Part shown: piece by piece, positions 50,192-58,520 of the stretch
Numbering within the stretch: the first letter of the stretch is position 1
Layout of the letters: every line of letters starts with the position of its first letter
Source: Sulfuritalea sp.
GTDB lineage: Bacteria; Pseudomonadota; Gammaproteobacteria; Burkholderiales; Rhodocyclaceae
Direction: 5' to 3'
DNA: 64,000 nucleotides
NCBI GenBank assembly: GCA_023229545.1
Contig: JALNZB010000008.1
Location: 25,990-89,989, forward strand
Position numbers and translations under genes: made by a program
Notes under the pieces: generated by a model
Seen by the model: only the letters and a program-made list of their open reading frames with translations
Told to the model about the DNA's origin: nothing
Database searches by the model: none

Positions 50192-51166
50192 TCAATCGCG
50201 AACGGATTTCATCAACAGCGGACGCAGGGTATCTGCCAGCGCATCCGAGTCAAACTTTGCCACATAGGCATCCACTCCCACGCTCTTGCCCATCGCACGG
50301 TTGGCCTCCGACGAAAGCGACGAGTGCATCACCACCGGAATGCCGGCAAAGCGCGAGTCCGACTTGATGTGCTTGGTCAGCACATAGCCGTCCATTTCCG
50401 GCATCTCGGCATCGACGAGAATCAGATTAACCTCGTCGCTCAAACTTTCCCCGGTCTGCTGGGAATGCGTCGCCATGCCGGAAAGCCGGGTCCATGCCTC
50501 CATGCCATTTTGCGCATGCTTGTGCTTGACGCCAAGCTTGTCCATGACTTCGGCAATCTTCTTGCGCGCCACGGCGGAATCATCGACAAAGAAAACATTG
50601 AAACTTTCAGCGTCCTGCATGCGCTCAATCTGGCCGATCACCGCCTCGCCGAAGGTATTCGCCATGATCTGCTCGACATCGACGATCGACACCAGAGTGC
50701 CATTGGGCAGTTCCGTAATGGCCGTAATGTAGGCATGCGCACCACTGGTCACGGACTCGGGCGCGCGCACCTTGTCCCAATCGACACGGATGATCCGGTC
50801 GACACCATGCACCAGAAAACCGAGCGTGCGCTTGCTGTATTCCGTGACCATCATCGAGCCGCCCCGGATAGCGGGCGCATCAGCCAGATTCATGACCGTC
50901 GACAAGGAAAGAACCGGGATGACGGTGCCACGCAGGCTGATCAGGCCTTCGACCCCGCCTGGCATATTCGGCGCCCTGGTGATGATCGGCGTCTGGCTGA
51001 CCTCGCGCACCTTGAACACATTGATGCCGAATGTTTCGTGGGTTCCCAGCGAAAACAGCAGGATCTCCATCCGGTTCGAACCAGCAAGCTTGGTGCGCGC
51101 GTCGACGTTTTCCATCAACGAACGGCTGTTCGAATCGGCGCCCGCGTGAGTCTGGATGGAGTTCAT
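50192..51166 (-). CDS. cheV: Chemotaxis coupling protein CheV (copy 1)
   Basis: 324 residues: an N-terminal CheW-like domain (MEILLFSLGTHETFGINVFKV, GLISLRGTVIPVLSL) and a C-terminal receiver domain (NVFFVDDSAVARKKI, LILVDAEMPEMDG, GIPVVMHSSLSSEANRAMG). CheV couples receptors to CheA and is itself phosphorylated. It lies 18 bases after a second cheV. No stand-alone cheW is in the window, so CheV may carry much of the coupling. Confidence 0.94.
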   Translation of the reverse strand: MNSIQTHAGADSNSRSLMENVDARTKLAGSNRMEILLFSLGTHETFGINVFKVREVSQTPIITRAPNMPGGVEGLISLRGTVIPVLSLSTVMNLADAPAIRGGSMMVTEYSKRTLGFLVHGVDRIIRVDWDKVRAPESVTSGAHAYITAITELPNGTLVSIVDVEQIMANTFGEAVIGQIERMQDAESFNVFFVDDSAVARKKIAEVMDKLGVKHKHAQNGMEAWTRLSGMATHSQQTGESLSDEVNLILVDAEMPEMDGYVLTKHIKSDSRFAGIPVVMHSSLSSEANRAMGKSVGVDAYVAKFDSDALADTLRPLLMKSVRD

Positions 51167-51184
51167 ATCAACCGGCTCTCCCGT

Positions 51185-52153
51185 TCAGTTTGTGTCGGCA
51201 ACGGACTTGCGGCCAAGCAGCAACCGCCCTAGCGTTTCCGACAAGCGGTGGGGTTCAAACTTTGGCACATATTCGTCGACGCCCACGGAATGGCCCAACT
51301 GCTGGTTGGACATTGACGATAACGAGGAGTGCATGATGACCGGGATACCGGCAAAGCGCGGATCGGCCTTGATGGTCTTGGTCAAAAGGTAGCCGTCCAT
51401 TTCCGGCATCTCGACATCGGTCAACACCAATTGCACATAGTCTTTGACAGGTTTACCGGCGCTTTCGGCAAGCGTGGCGATACGCTGCAACTCCTCCCAC
51501 GCGGCACGTCCATTCACAGCGCTGATATGCTTGACGCCGAGGACGGCCAGGGTGCGTTCGATCTGGCCGCGCGCCACCGATGAGTCGTCCGCAAACAGTA
51601 TGGTGAGATCGTCACGACCAAGCGGCGCTATGCCGTTGAATATCATGGCGTCATCTTCCTTGGCGGTCTCGGCCAAAACTCGCTCGACATCCAGCATCAT
51701 CACCAGGCGATCATCCTGCAACTCGGTGACCGCTGTCACTAGCCCCCCCAGGTTGGACGTCAGCATTTGCGGCGGGACGCGCATTTGCGCCCAATCGAGA
51801 CGCAGGATGGTATCGACGGATTCCACCAGAAAGCCCTGGGTCTTGCCGTTGTATTCGGTCACGATCATGATGTCGCGCGGGCTGTCCGGCTGCATGCCGA
51901 TGTAGTCCGCCAGATCGACCACGGGAACCAGAGCACCGCGCAAACTGACCATGCCTTTGACGGCAGCGGGCATATCGGGCGCCGAGGTAATCGGCGGCGT
52001 ACGCATCACCTCGCGAACCTTGAAGACGTTGATACCGAAGGTTTCGCGGCGCCCCGTCCGATTGTCCAGGCCGAGAGCGAACAACAGTATCTCCAGCTTG
52101 TTGGTTCCAGCCAGTCGAGTCCGAGCGTCAATGTTGTTGAAGAGTTCCGACAT
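51185..52153 (-). CDS. cheV: Chemotaxis coupling protein CheV (copy 2)
   Basis: 322 residues with the same CheW-like plus receiver architecture as its downstream neighbour: LEILLFALGLDNRTGRRETF with a short insert, then VSLRGALVPVVDLADY, then TILFADDSSVARGQIERTL and VLTDVEMPEMDGYLLT. The two share order and most motifs but are clearly diverged, so the duplication is old. A 251-base gap separates it from cheB. Confidence 0.94.
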   Translation of the reverse strand: MSELFNNIDARTRLAGTNKLEILLFALGLDNRTGRRETFGINVFKVREVMRTPPITSAPDMPAAVKGMVSLRGALVPVVDLADYIGMQPDSPRDIMIVTEYNGKTQGFLVESVDTILRLDWAQMRVPPQMLTSNLGGLVTAVTELQDDRLVMMLDVERVLAETAKEDDAMIFNGIAPLGRDDLTILFADDSSVARGQIERTLAVLGVKHISAVNGRAAWEELQRIATLAESAGKPVKDYVQLVLTDVEMPEMDGYLLTKTIKADPRFAGIPVIMHSSLSSMSNQQLGHSVGVDEYVPKFEPHRLSETLGRLLLGRKSVADTN

Positions 52154-52404
52154 TTGCGAGCCTTTCAGCGCTGGCGACTGCGAAAACGAGCCCCTCGCGC
52201 GAGGAGCAATATTACGCCATTTTTAGTTACGGCATAACCCAAAAGGTTGGCCTTCTATGAAACTGCGTTTTTCTGCGGAAGCGGCCTCCGAACGCTACGT
52301 GAGCTCACCACCATTACTTTGGGCATAGTACCAACCCCGTATCCAACTCGAATGCCGAAAGGCGCCAACCGGTTGAGTATAGCCCGAATTCAGAGCCGCC
52401 TGAA

Positions 52405-53478
52405 TCAGTCCGCGACCGCGCGCTTGTTCAGTTGGCGCAGCTTTGCGACTATTCGGCCGGACATCTCGCCGAGGCCGGCAACGTCGTCCAGCGCGCCGAC
52501 TTCCGCTGCCTCTCTCGGCATCCCATAGACAACACAGGATGCCTGATCCTGGCCGATATTCCAGGCTCCGGTCTGGCGCATGGCGAGCAGGCCCTGCGCA
52601 CCGTCCTTGCCCATGCCGGTGAGGATCACTCCCAGCGCATTTTGCCGAACCTGCTCGGCCATCGAGAAGAACAGCACGTCGACGGCGGGTCGATGGCGAT
52701 TCACCGGTGGCTCACGGGAAAGCTCCAGGACAAACCCACCCCCGTTCTTTTTCACCCGCATGTGCGAATGGCCCGGTGCCAGGTAGGCCGTGCCGGACTG
52801 AAGGCGCTCGCCACCCTGGACTTCGATCACCGTCAGTTTCGACAGGCTATTGAGTCGCTTGGCGAAGGACGGCGTAAAGTTTTCCGGCATATGCTGGACC
52901 ATGACAATGGGCGGCATTTCCGCCGGCAGCGAACAGAGCACTTCCTTGATCGCCTCGGTGCCACCGGTGGAGGCGCCGATGGCGATCACTCTCTCGCTCA
53001 GCAGGCGCGACGAGAAGTTGCCCCTGGGTTCCACAAGAGTCGGCGCTGGCGGCGCGGCGGCGCGTGTTCTCAACTTCAGGCGCGCACCGCTTGCGGCACG
53101 AATCTTGTCGCGAATGTCCTCCGCATAGTCTTGCGGCAGGGAAATGTTGTCCATTCCCGGCTTGGTCACATAATCGACGGCGCCCAAATCCAGCGCCTTC
53201 AGGGTGGCCTCGGAGCCCACCGCAGTAAAAGAGGAAATCATGATCACTGGCATGGGTCGCCAGCGCATCAGATGCTCGAGAAATTCGAGACCATTCATGC
53301 GCGGCATTTCGATGTCGAGGGTCAGTACGTCAGGATTCAGCGTCTTGATCATTTCGCGCGCCACGACGGGATCCGGCGCGACACCCACCACTTCAAGATC
53401 GGGCGCGGCATTGATGATCCTGGTCAGCGACGCGCGGATCATCGCGGAATCGTCAACGATAAGTACCTTGATGGGCAT
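52405..53478 (-). CDS. cheB: Chemotaxis methylesterase CheB
   Basis: 357 residues from the ATG at 53478, preceded by GGGGAAG; an ATG at 53508 would add 10 residues. The receiver domain (1-120) has acidic residues at 9-10 and Asp55 in VLTLDIEMP. The methylesterase domain has the catalytic Ser in IGASTGGTEAI, His in MVQHMPENFT and Asp in GMGKDGAQG. It removes methyl groups from receptors and deamidates them. The interdomain linker contains copy 7 of the dispersed repeat, read as AAPPAPTL. Confidence 0.95.
   Translation of the reverse strand: MPIKVLIVDDSAMIRASLTRIINAAPDLEVVGVAPDPVVAREMIKTLNPDVLTLDIEMPRMNGLEFLEHLMRWRPMPVIMISSFTAVGSEATLKALDLGAVDYVTKPGMDNISLPQDYAEDIRDKIRAASGARLKLRTRAAAPPAPTLVEPRGNFSSRLLSERVIAIGASTGGTEAIKEVLCSLPAEMPPIVMVQHMPENFTPSFAKRLNSLSKLTVIEVQGGERLQSGTAYLAPGHSHMRVKKNGGGFVLELSREPPVNRHRPAVDVLFFSMAEQVRQNALGVILTGMGKDGAQGLLAMRQTGAWNIGQDQASCVVYGMPREAAEVGALDDVAGLGEMSGRIVAKLRQLNKRAVAD
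53033..53059 (+). repeat. Dispersed 27-bp repeat, copy 7 (in cheB linker)
   Basis: ACAAGAGTCGGCG then CTGGCGGCGCGGCG, two bases off consensus. It is antisense to cheB and encodes AAPPAPTL precisely between the receiver and methylesterase domains. Confidence 0.75.
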
Positions 53479-53535
53479 GGCTTCCCCGGGAACGGATCTA
53501 TGTCGCACGCTGCCTGACGAATCCGGCAGCCACGA

Positions 53536-54414
53536 TCAGATGATCCTTCGCGCCGAAACCGCAGCGGGCCGGTCGGCCCGCTCATAGACTGTCCGCCCAA
53601 GGGAACGAAACAGGTCGGCGGCATGCAGAAAGCTCTCGGAATGGCCAGCAAACAACAGGCCATCTTCGCGCAGCAAAGGAACAAATTTCTTGAGAATCGC
53701 GTACTGCGTCGGCTTGTCGAAATAGATCATGACGTTGCGACAAAACATGACATCGAACAGACCTTGCAGCGGCAGGCGTGTGTCGAGCAGATTGATGCGC
53801 GTGAAACTGAGCAGCTTCTGCAACTCCGGTCGCACCCGCACGGAACCATCCTGTGCGCCGCTGCCCTTGAGGAAAAAACGGTGCAAACGATCCGCGCTGA
53901 GCTTTTCCACCCGCTCCATCGGATAGACGCCCTTCTCCGCCGTCGCCAGCACGTGGGTGTCAATGTCGCTGGCGATTATCGCGACCGGCGGCGTCAGCGT
54001 ATCAAAGGCCTCGCAGGCGGTCATGGCCAGGGTGTAAGGCTCCTCGCCGGTCGACGCGGCCGAACACCAGATGCGCACCGGGCGATGCTTCAACTCGCGC
54101 AAATGGCGAATGAGAATCTCGAAATGATGCGCCTCGCGGAAAAACGAAGTAAGGTTGGTCGTCAACGAATTGACAAAGATCTCCCACTCCGCCTTGTCGT
54201 TCGACTCGAGGCGCGCCAGATACTGCTCGAAGGTGCTATAGCCGAGTGCGCGCAAACGCCGCGCCAAACGGCTGTAGACCATGTCCTGCTTGATCGGCGC
54301 CAGAGAAATGCCCGCGTGCTGGTGGATCAGCGTGCGCACACGTTCAAAATCGGCAACGGTAAAGTGGAATTCGCGGTCGCGCTGAATCATGTTCTCGTCG
54401 AGCAAAAAATGCAT
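53536..54414 (-). CDS. cheR: Chemotaxis protein methyltransferase CheR
   Basis: 292 residues. The N-terminal CheR domain contains HQHAGISLAPIKQDMVYSRLARRLRALG. The SAM-binding domain contains IWCSAASTGEEPYTLAM near residue 117, IIASDIDTHVL and DVMFCRNVMIYFD. It methylates receptor glutamates with S-adenosylmethionine. An alternative ATG eight codons in (54390) is possible. It follows motB after 89 bases and precedes cheB. Confidence 0.95.
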   Translation of the reverse strand: MHFLLDENMIQRDREFHFTVADFERVRTLIHQHAGISLAPIKQDMVYSRLARRLRALGYSTFEQYLARLESNDKAEWEIFVNSLTTNLTSFFREAHHFEILIRHLRELKHRPVRIWCSAASTGEEPYTLAMTACEAFDTLTPPVAIIASDIDTHVLATAEKGVYPMERVEKLSADRLHRFFLKGSGAQDGSVRVRPELQKLLSFTRINLLDTRLPLQGLFDVMFCRNVMIYFDKPTQYAILKKFVPLLREDGLLFAGHSESFLHAADLFRSLGRTVYERADRPAAVSARRII

Positions 54415-54503
54415 GCCGTTGAACTATCCAGGTCCAACAAGGAACCGGATCGAGCACCGCTCCGACAGGCGAAAAACTCGGAAAGGCCGACTTTCACCCG
54501 GCC

Positions 54504-55463
54504 TCAGTGGCCTGCGGGGGCGGCGGGGGCGGCGGGGGCGGCGGGGGCACCGGGGCTTTGGGTTTCGATCTCTGGCGCGTTCTCGACCTCCGGTTGCCGA
54601 CCGTCGGCGAGGATCGCCTCCTCGGTGCGCCTGTTCATGACGATGATGCTGATGCGGCGGTTGTTCGGACTGTAGGGATCCTGCTTGTCGTAGAGCACGG
54701 TTGAAGCGAGGCCGACGACGCGCATGACCTTGGTATCGGCCATGCCGCCCGCCACCAACTCGCGACGGGAAGCATTGGCGCGGTTGGTCGACAGTTCCCA
54801 ATTGCCGAAGCCGCGTTCACCACCCGCAAACGGCTGCGCGTCGGTGTGCCCGGAAAGGCTGATGTGGTTCTCGACCCTGTTCAACGTCTTGCCGATTTCC
54901 CGCAGGATGACACGGGTATAGGGCTTCACCTCGGAACTCGCCGAATCGAACATCGGTCGATTCTTTTCGTCCACGATCTGAATGCGCAATCCTTCGGTGG
55001 TGATATCCAGCAGCATCTGGTTCTTGAACTGGCTGAGCGCCGGACTGGCGTCGATCAATGCTTCAAGCTCGCCTTTCAGGCTCTCCAGCTTGGTCTTTTC
55101 AACCCGCTCGTAATCGGCCTTGAGGCGTTGCAGATTGATGGTCTTCTTCTCCGCCACGATATCGCCTCTCTTGACCTGTCCGTATGTCGCGGTCAAATCC
55201 CTGCCACCGCCGGCAACTACGGAAGACGAATCACCCGAACCCGATCCGCCGCCCATCGCAACCTTCATGGGATTCTGAAAGAACTCGGCGATACCGTTCA
55301 GATCGCCCTGCGAAGTCGAGCCCAGCAGCCACATCAGCAGGAAGAAGGCCATCATCGCGGTGACGAAGTCGGCGTAGGCAATCTTCCAGGCGCCGCCGTG
55401 TGCAGCACCGCCGCCCCTCTTGATCTTCTTTACGACGATCGGTTGCTGGGTGTCGTCACTCAT
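54504..55463 (-). CDS. motB: Flagellar stator protein MotB
   Basis: 319 residues. GGAWKIAYADFVTAMMAFFL carries the proton-binding Asp32, followed by LLMWLLGSTS. The plug/linker is followed by the OmpA-like domain with ISLSGHTDAQPFAGG and NWELSTNRANASRREL. It pairs with MotA as a proton-driven stator. The C-terminus ends in an Ala/Pro run encoded by a 9-bp tandem repeat (54516-54548). It lies 29 bases after motA. Confidence 0.95.
   Translation of the reverse strand: MSDDTQQPIVVKKIKRGGGAAHGGAWKIAYADFVTAMMAFFLLMWLLGSTSQGDLNGIAEFFQNPMKVAMGGGSGSGDSSSVVAGGGRDLTATYGQVKRGDIVAEKKTINLQRLKADYERVEKTKLESLKGELEALIDASPALSQFKNQMLLDITTEGLRIQIVDEKNRPMFDSASSEVKPYTRVILREIGKTLNRVENHISLSGHTDAQPFAGGERGFGNWELSTNRANASRRELVAGGMADTKVMRVVGLASTVLYDKQDPYSPNNRRISIIVMNRRTEEAILADGRQPEVENAPEIETQSPGAPAAPAAPAAPAGH
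54516..54548. repeat. 9-bp tandem repeat at the 3' end of motB
   Basis: GGGGGCGGC repeated 3.7 times. It is read on the minus strand as an Ala-Pro-Ala run at the MotB C-terminus. The unit is a multiple of three, so slippage would change tail length without frameshift. Confidence 0.8.
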
Positions 55464-55492
55464 CGTCGGTCACTCGCATCAAGGGGAAACCC

Positions 55493-56350
55493 TTACTTAT
55501 GCTTGCGTTCCTTGAGGTCGGCTTCGAGCTCGATGAAACTTGGCCGATCATTCGAGTAGAGCACCTTGCGCCCGAACTCGACTGCCACCTGCGGCGCATA
55601 GCCATTCATGCTCGCCAGCAGAACGGACTTGATGACCTGGAATATCTTGCCTTCCTCTTCGCACTTCTGCTCCAACTGGCCGGCAACCGGCGCCACAAAA
55701 CCATACGAAATCAGAATGCCAAGAAAGGTGCCGACCAAGGCGCCGCCAATCATCTTGCCGAGTACGGCTGGCGGCGCACCGACCGAACCCATGACGGTCA
55801 CCACACCCATCACACACACGACAATGCCGAAAGCCGGCATGGCATCCGCCAGCTTTGACATGGCGTGGGCGGGTATATGAGCCTCCTGATGATGCGTCTC
55901 GATTTCGATGTCCATCAGATTTTCGATCTCAAAAGCGTTCAGATTTCCACCCACCATCATGCGCAGATAATCGCAGATGAACTCCATGACATGATGATCA
56001 TGCTGAATGGTGGGGTACTTGCCAAAAATGGCGCTGCTTTCAGGAGTCTCGATATCACCCTCAACCGACATCAACCCCTCCTTGCGTACCTTAGAGAGGA
56101 CTTCGTAGAGCATGGCCAGCAGATCCATGTACAGCGCTTTGTTGAGAGTCGCGGGCTTCAGCACTCCCGGCAAGGCCTTGAGGGTCGCGTTGATGGTCTT
56201 CTTGCCATTGCCGGCGACGAAGCCGCCGATGGCCAAGCCCAATATCGCCAAATACTCCATCGGCATCCACAGAGCCGCGAGGCTGCCATGAACGGCGTAA
56301 GTGCCGACAGAGGACAGCAAAACGATCACGTACCCAACGATCAGTAACAT
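55493..56350 (-). CDS. motA: Flagellar stator protein MotA
   Basis: 285 residues with four membrane segments, starting MLLIVGYVIVLLSSVGTYAV. The cytoplasmic loop has GDIETPESSAIFGKYP and the charged stretch that meets FliG. The later pair of helices contains ADAMPAFGIVVCVMGVVTVM and IGGALVGTFLGILISYGFVA. It forms the proton channel with MotB. A weak sigma-54-like site lies about 80 bases upstream. Confidence 0.96.
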   Translation of the reverse strand: MLLIVGYVIVLLSSVGTYAVHGSLAALWMPMEYLAILGLAIGGFVAGNGKKTINATLKALPGVLKPATLNKALYMDLLAMLYEVLSKVRKEGLMSVEGDIETPESSAIFGKYPTIQHDHHVMEFICDYLRMMVGGNLNAFEIENLMDIEIETHHQEAHIPAHAMSKLADAMPAFGIVVCVMGVVTVMGSVGAPPAVLGKMIGGALVGTFLGILISYGFVAPVAGQLEQKCEEEGKIFQVIKSVLLASMNGYAPQVAVEFGRKVLYSNDRPSFIELEADLKERKHK

Positions 56351-56427
56351 CTCTTGCTATACCTTGAACTATTGTTTTGCAGACCGGGCGGAGGTTTCGC
56401 CTGACCATATTCGAGACGTAATCATAG

Positions 56428-56444
56428 CGGCAAATAGGGGACCC
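56428..56444 (-). promoter_or_regulatory. Weak sigma-54-like site before motA
   Basis: Minus-strand GGGTCCC-CTAT-TTGCC keeps GG-N10-GC but has a degenerate -24 half, much like the fliF site. It lies about 80 bases upstream of motA. No sigma-28 element was found in this gap. Confidence 0.35.
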
Positions 56445-56531
56445 GCGCCAATCGGGATCAAAACGAAGGTCAGCGGCGCCTGTCCGCGAATATATCACCG
56501 GCTTTATCGGTGTCAGGTGCACCGGCCATAA

Positions 56532-56558
56532 GCAATAGTCGGCGCTGGCGAGACGCCG
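56532..56558 (+). repeat. Dispersed 27-bp repeat, copy 8 (intergenic, motA-flhC)
   Basis: GCAATAGTCGGCG then CTGGCGAGACGCCG, one base off consensus near the 3' end. It is a non-coding copy lying between the flhC terminator and motA. Confidence 0.8.
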
Positions 56559-56581
56559 ATGGGTGTCGTCGCGGAAGACGT

Positions 56582-56621
56582 CAAACAAAACGCGCTCCGT
56601 CCGCCTTGGCGGAGGAGCGCG
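56582..56621 (-). terminator. Rho-independent terminator of flhDC
   Basis: On the minus strand, an eight-base outer stem (CGCGCTCC/GGAGCGCG, 56591-56621) with an inner CCGCC/GGCGG stem, followed by a GTTTTGTTTG tract. It is 46 bases after the flhC stop. Confidence 0.88.
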
Positions 56622-56666
56622 CCGGGAAACGCCGAAGGGTTGTCGAGCGATCAGCTCGACGACGAA

Positions 56667-57221
56667 TCAGGCGGCGGCGATAGCCGCACTCGCAGCGGCT
56701 TCGGCTGCGCGCCGCGTCTTGCCGGCGCGCGCCGGCATGTGACACAGGCCGCATACGTAGCCGCGGGTAGGATCGTAGGCATGGGCGACAAACTCGCCGC
56801 CGCATTCCCGGCAAGTGGCCATTTGCAGCATGCTGGCATCGAAAAACCGCACCATGGTCCACGCCCGCGTCAGCGACAGCACGGTATCCATACCGCCGCG
56901 CTTGATCTGGTCGAGGTACATCCGGTACGACTTGATGATGAGTTCCAGCCCCGTCAATTGCGTATGCGACTTGAGAAAGCGGTAGTAGGCCATGAACAAC
57001 GAGGCGTGAATGTTCGGCTGCCAGGTCATGAACCAATCGGTGGAGAACGGCAGCATGCCTTTGGGCGGCGACTCGTGGCGGACTTCCTTGTACAGCTTGA
57101 GCAGCCGCTCGCGGGAGAGATTGGTTTCCACCTCCAGCAGTTGCAGGCGGGCGCCGAGTTCGATCAACTCGATCGCCAGGCCGATGTCCTTCGCTTCTGT
57201 GATGACCGACTTGTTGCGCAT
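56667..57221 (-). CDS. flhC: Flagellar master regulator subunit FlhC
   Basis: 184 residues. It has ITEAKDIGLAIELIELGARLQLLE at the N-terminus, LPFSTDWFMTWQPNIHASLF in the middle, and a zinc-binding pattern CRECGGEF then CGLCHMP near residue 140-165. The C-terminal tail is Ala-rich. With FlhD it forms the FlhD4C2 activator of early flagellar operons. It lies 53 bases after flhD and is closed by a strong terminator. Confidence 0.95.
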   Translation of the reverse strand: MRNKSVITEAKDIGLAIELIELGARLQLLEVETNLSRERLLKLYKEVRHESPPKGMLPFSTDWFMTWQPNIHASLFMAYYRFLKSHTQLTGLELIIKSYRMYLDQIKRGGMDTVLSLTRAWTMVRFFDASMLQMATCRECGGEFVAHAYDPTRGYVCGLCHMPARAGKTRRAAEAAASAAIAAA

Positions 57222-57274
57222 GTGAAGCCTCCGCAGGGTGACGCTTGACGTTAAATACAGTCCGAAGCGGGGCT

Positions 57275-57595
57275 TCAGGACATCGTGGCGACTGGCCTGC
57301 CGGCGGCGAGAATCGCCGCATGCAGGTGCCCCACGCCGCGATCACGCTCGTGATTGGCGAGAAGATCGAGCAACAGGGTGTCTTCAAAACGGAAATTGCA
57401 CAGCAACATGTCCGAGCTGGCCATTTTCAGAACTTGGCCCGGCGTCAGGCGCCCAAGCACATCGGCAATCTCTTCACTGATGCCCAGACGGAAAATGGCC
57501 CCTTCGCGATCCGAACGAACCATGTTCTGCGCCAGCATCAGATAGGAGAGATTGACTTCCTTTATGTCGTTGTAGGTGTCGGTCGATTTCATCAT
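57275..57595 (-). CDS. flhD: Flagellar master regulator subunit FlhD
   Basis: 106 residues matching FlhD: DIKEVNLSYLMLAQNMVRSD near the N-terminus, AIFRLGISEEIADVLGRLTP and QVLKMASSDMLLCNFRF. It dimerises and presents FlhC to DNA. The long AT-rich region upstream (57596-57956) is the probable control region. FlhDC is the class I regulator in enteric bacteria and in many Betaproteobacteria. Confidence 0.95.
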   Translation of the reverse strand: MMKSTDTYNDIKEVNLSYLMLAQNMVRSDREGAIFRLGISEEIADVLGRLTPGQVLKMASSDMLLCNFRFEDTLLLDLLANHERDRGVGHLHAAILAAGRPVATMS

Positions 57596-57956
57596 GCACT
57601 CCTCGTGAGCGCCGGTCAGGCCCGAATTGGAGCCCGAATCACGGCAGGTACATGATCACACAGGCCATGACAAGAAAGAAATCAATGGAAAAACCAATCT
57701 ATTGTAAGAATTAGATACAACGCCTTTGTAAGTAAAAACATTACAAAGATACGATAACATATTGTTTATTGGTACATTTATCTTCATATTTTCTCGGTAA
57801 ATGGGGCTTTCCGCAATTGCCGCGCTTACCTGTTACAAGAAGAAATTTACCTTAAACAATGAGGTAGCAGGTGGAGCTTCAGTGAAGTCTCATGTCGACG
57901 CCGGCAGGCTCCCCACCGCAGCAAAAGCGCGTCGATTGGCGCGCTAGAATGTCGCC
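57596..57956. promoter_or_regulatory. Long AT-rich control region upstream of flhDC
   Basis: 361 bases between flhD and the divergent Nudix gene. The 57650-57860 part is strikingly AT-rich against its GC-rich surroundings, as is usual for flhDC control regions that integrate many regulators. It contains a perfect 8-bp inverted repeat at 57724-57748 and a GCAATTGC palindrome near 57812-57826. No gene is supported in it. Confidence 0.6.
57724..57748. repeat. 8-bp inverted repeat CTTTGTAA-N9-TTACAAAG upstream of flhD
   Basis: Perfect palindrome arms (57724-57731 and 57741-57748) about 130 bases before the flhD start. The size and spacing suit a dimeric transcription factor site; the regulator is unknown. 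Confidence 0.5.
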
Positions 57957-58520
57957 ATGGATCCGGCGATGAACTACTGCAGCGCCTGCGGCGCACCCGT
58001 CACGTTGCAGATACCGACCGGTGATTCCCTGCCGCGCCATGTATGCGACGCCTGCGGTGCGATTCATTACCGTAATCCGCGACTAGTGGTCGGCGCCCTG
58101 CCCGAATGGGAAGATCGCGTTCTACTTTGCCGACGGGCGATCGAGCCGCGCCACGGCAAGTGGACGCTGCCGGCGGGCTTCATGGAAAATGGTGAAACCG
58201 TGGCCGAGGCCGCCCTGCGGGAAACGCTGGAAGAAGCCTGCGCCCGCATCGATCTGGGCGAAATGTACAGCCTCATCAGCGTACCGTACATTCATCAGGT
58301 GCATGTCATCTACCGCGCGCGACTGCTTGACCTCGACTTCGCCCCCGGCGCGGAAACCCTTGAACTACGGCTGTTCAAAGAAAATGAAATCCCCTGGGAT
58401 GAAATCGCCTTTCGCACCATCGGCATCACCCTGAAACACTACTTCGCGGATCGCCGCGCAGGGAACTACAGCTTTCATACCGAAGACCTGATGGCGCCGC
58501 CGAATCACCCGGTGCGCTGA
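57957..58520 (+). CDS. Zinc-ribbon Nudix hydrolase
   Basis: 187 residues. An N-terminal zinc ribbon (CSACGAPVT then CDACGAIHYRNP) is followed by a Nudix domain with GFMENGETVAEAALRETLEE near residue 75. The Nudix box has Cys in place of the usual last Gly, as I recall for this subfamily. It probably hydrolyses a nucleotide diphosphate derivative; the substrate is unknown. An ATG four codons later (57969) is an alternative. It is unrelated to the flagellar genes and divergent from flhD. Confidence 0.9.
   Translation: MDPAMNYCSACGAPVTLQIPTGDSLPRHVCDACGAIHYRNPRLVVGALPEWEDRVLLCRRAIEPRHGKWTLPAGFMENGETVAEAALRETLEEACARIDLGEMYSLISVPYIHQVHVIYRARLLDLDFAPGAETLELRLFKENEIPWDEIAFRTIGITLKHYFADRRAGNYSFHTEDLMAPPNHPVR

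Larger units (their letters stand above)
56351..56666. other. motA-flhC intergenic region
   Basis: 316 bases without a supported gene. It holds the flhC terminator (56582-56621), copy 8 of the dispersed repeat (56532-56558), and a weak sigma-54-like site for motA (56428-56444, GG and GC 10 bases apart, TTGCC at -12, poor -24 half). The presence of a terminator implies that motAB has its own promoter. Confidence 0.6.

Noticed and set aside
52186..52198. CCTCGCGCGAGG palindrome upstream of cheV copy 2
   Set aside because: Short GC palindrome with no T tract or linked motif; not supportable as a terminator or operator.
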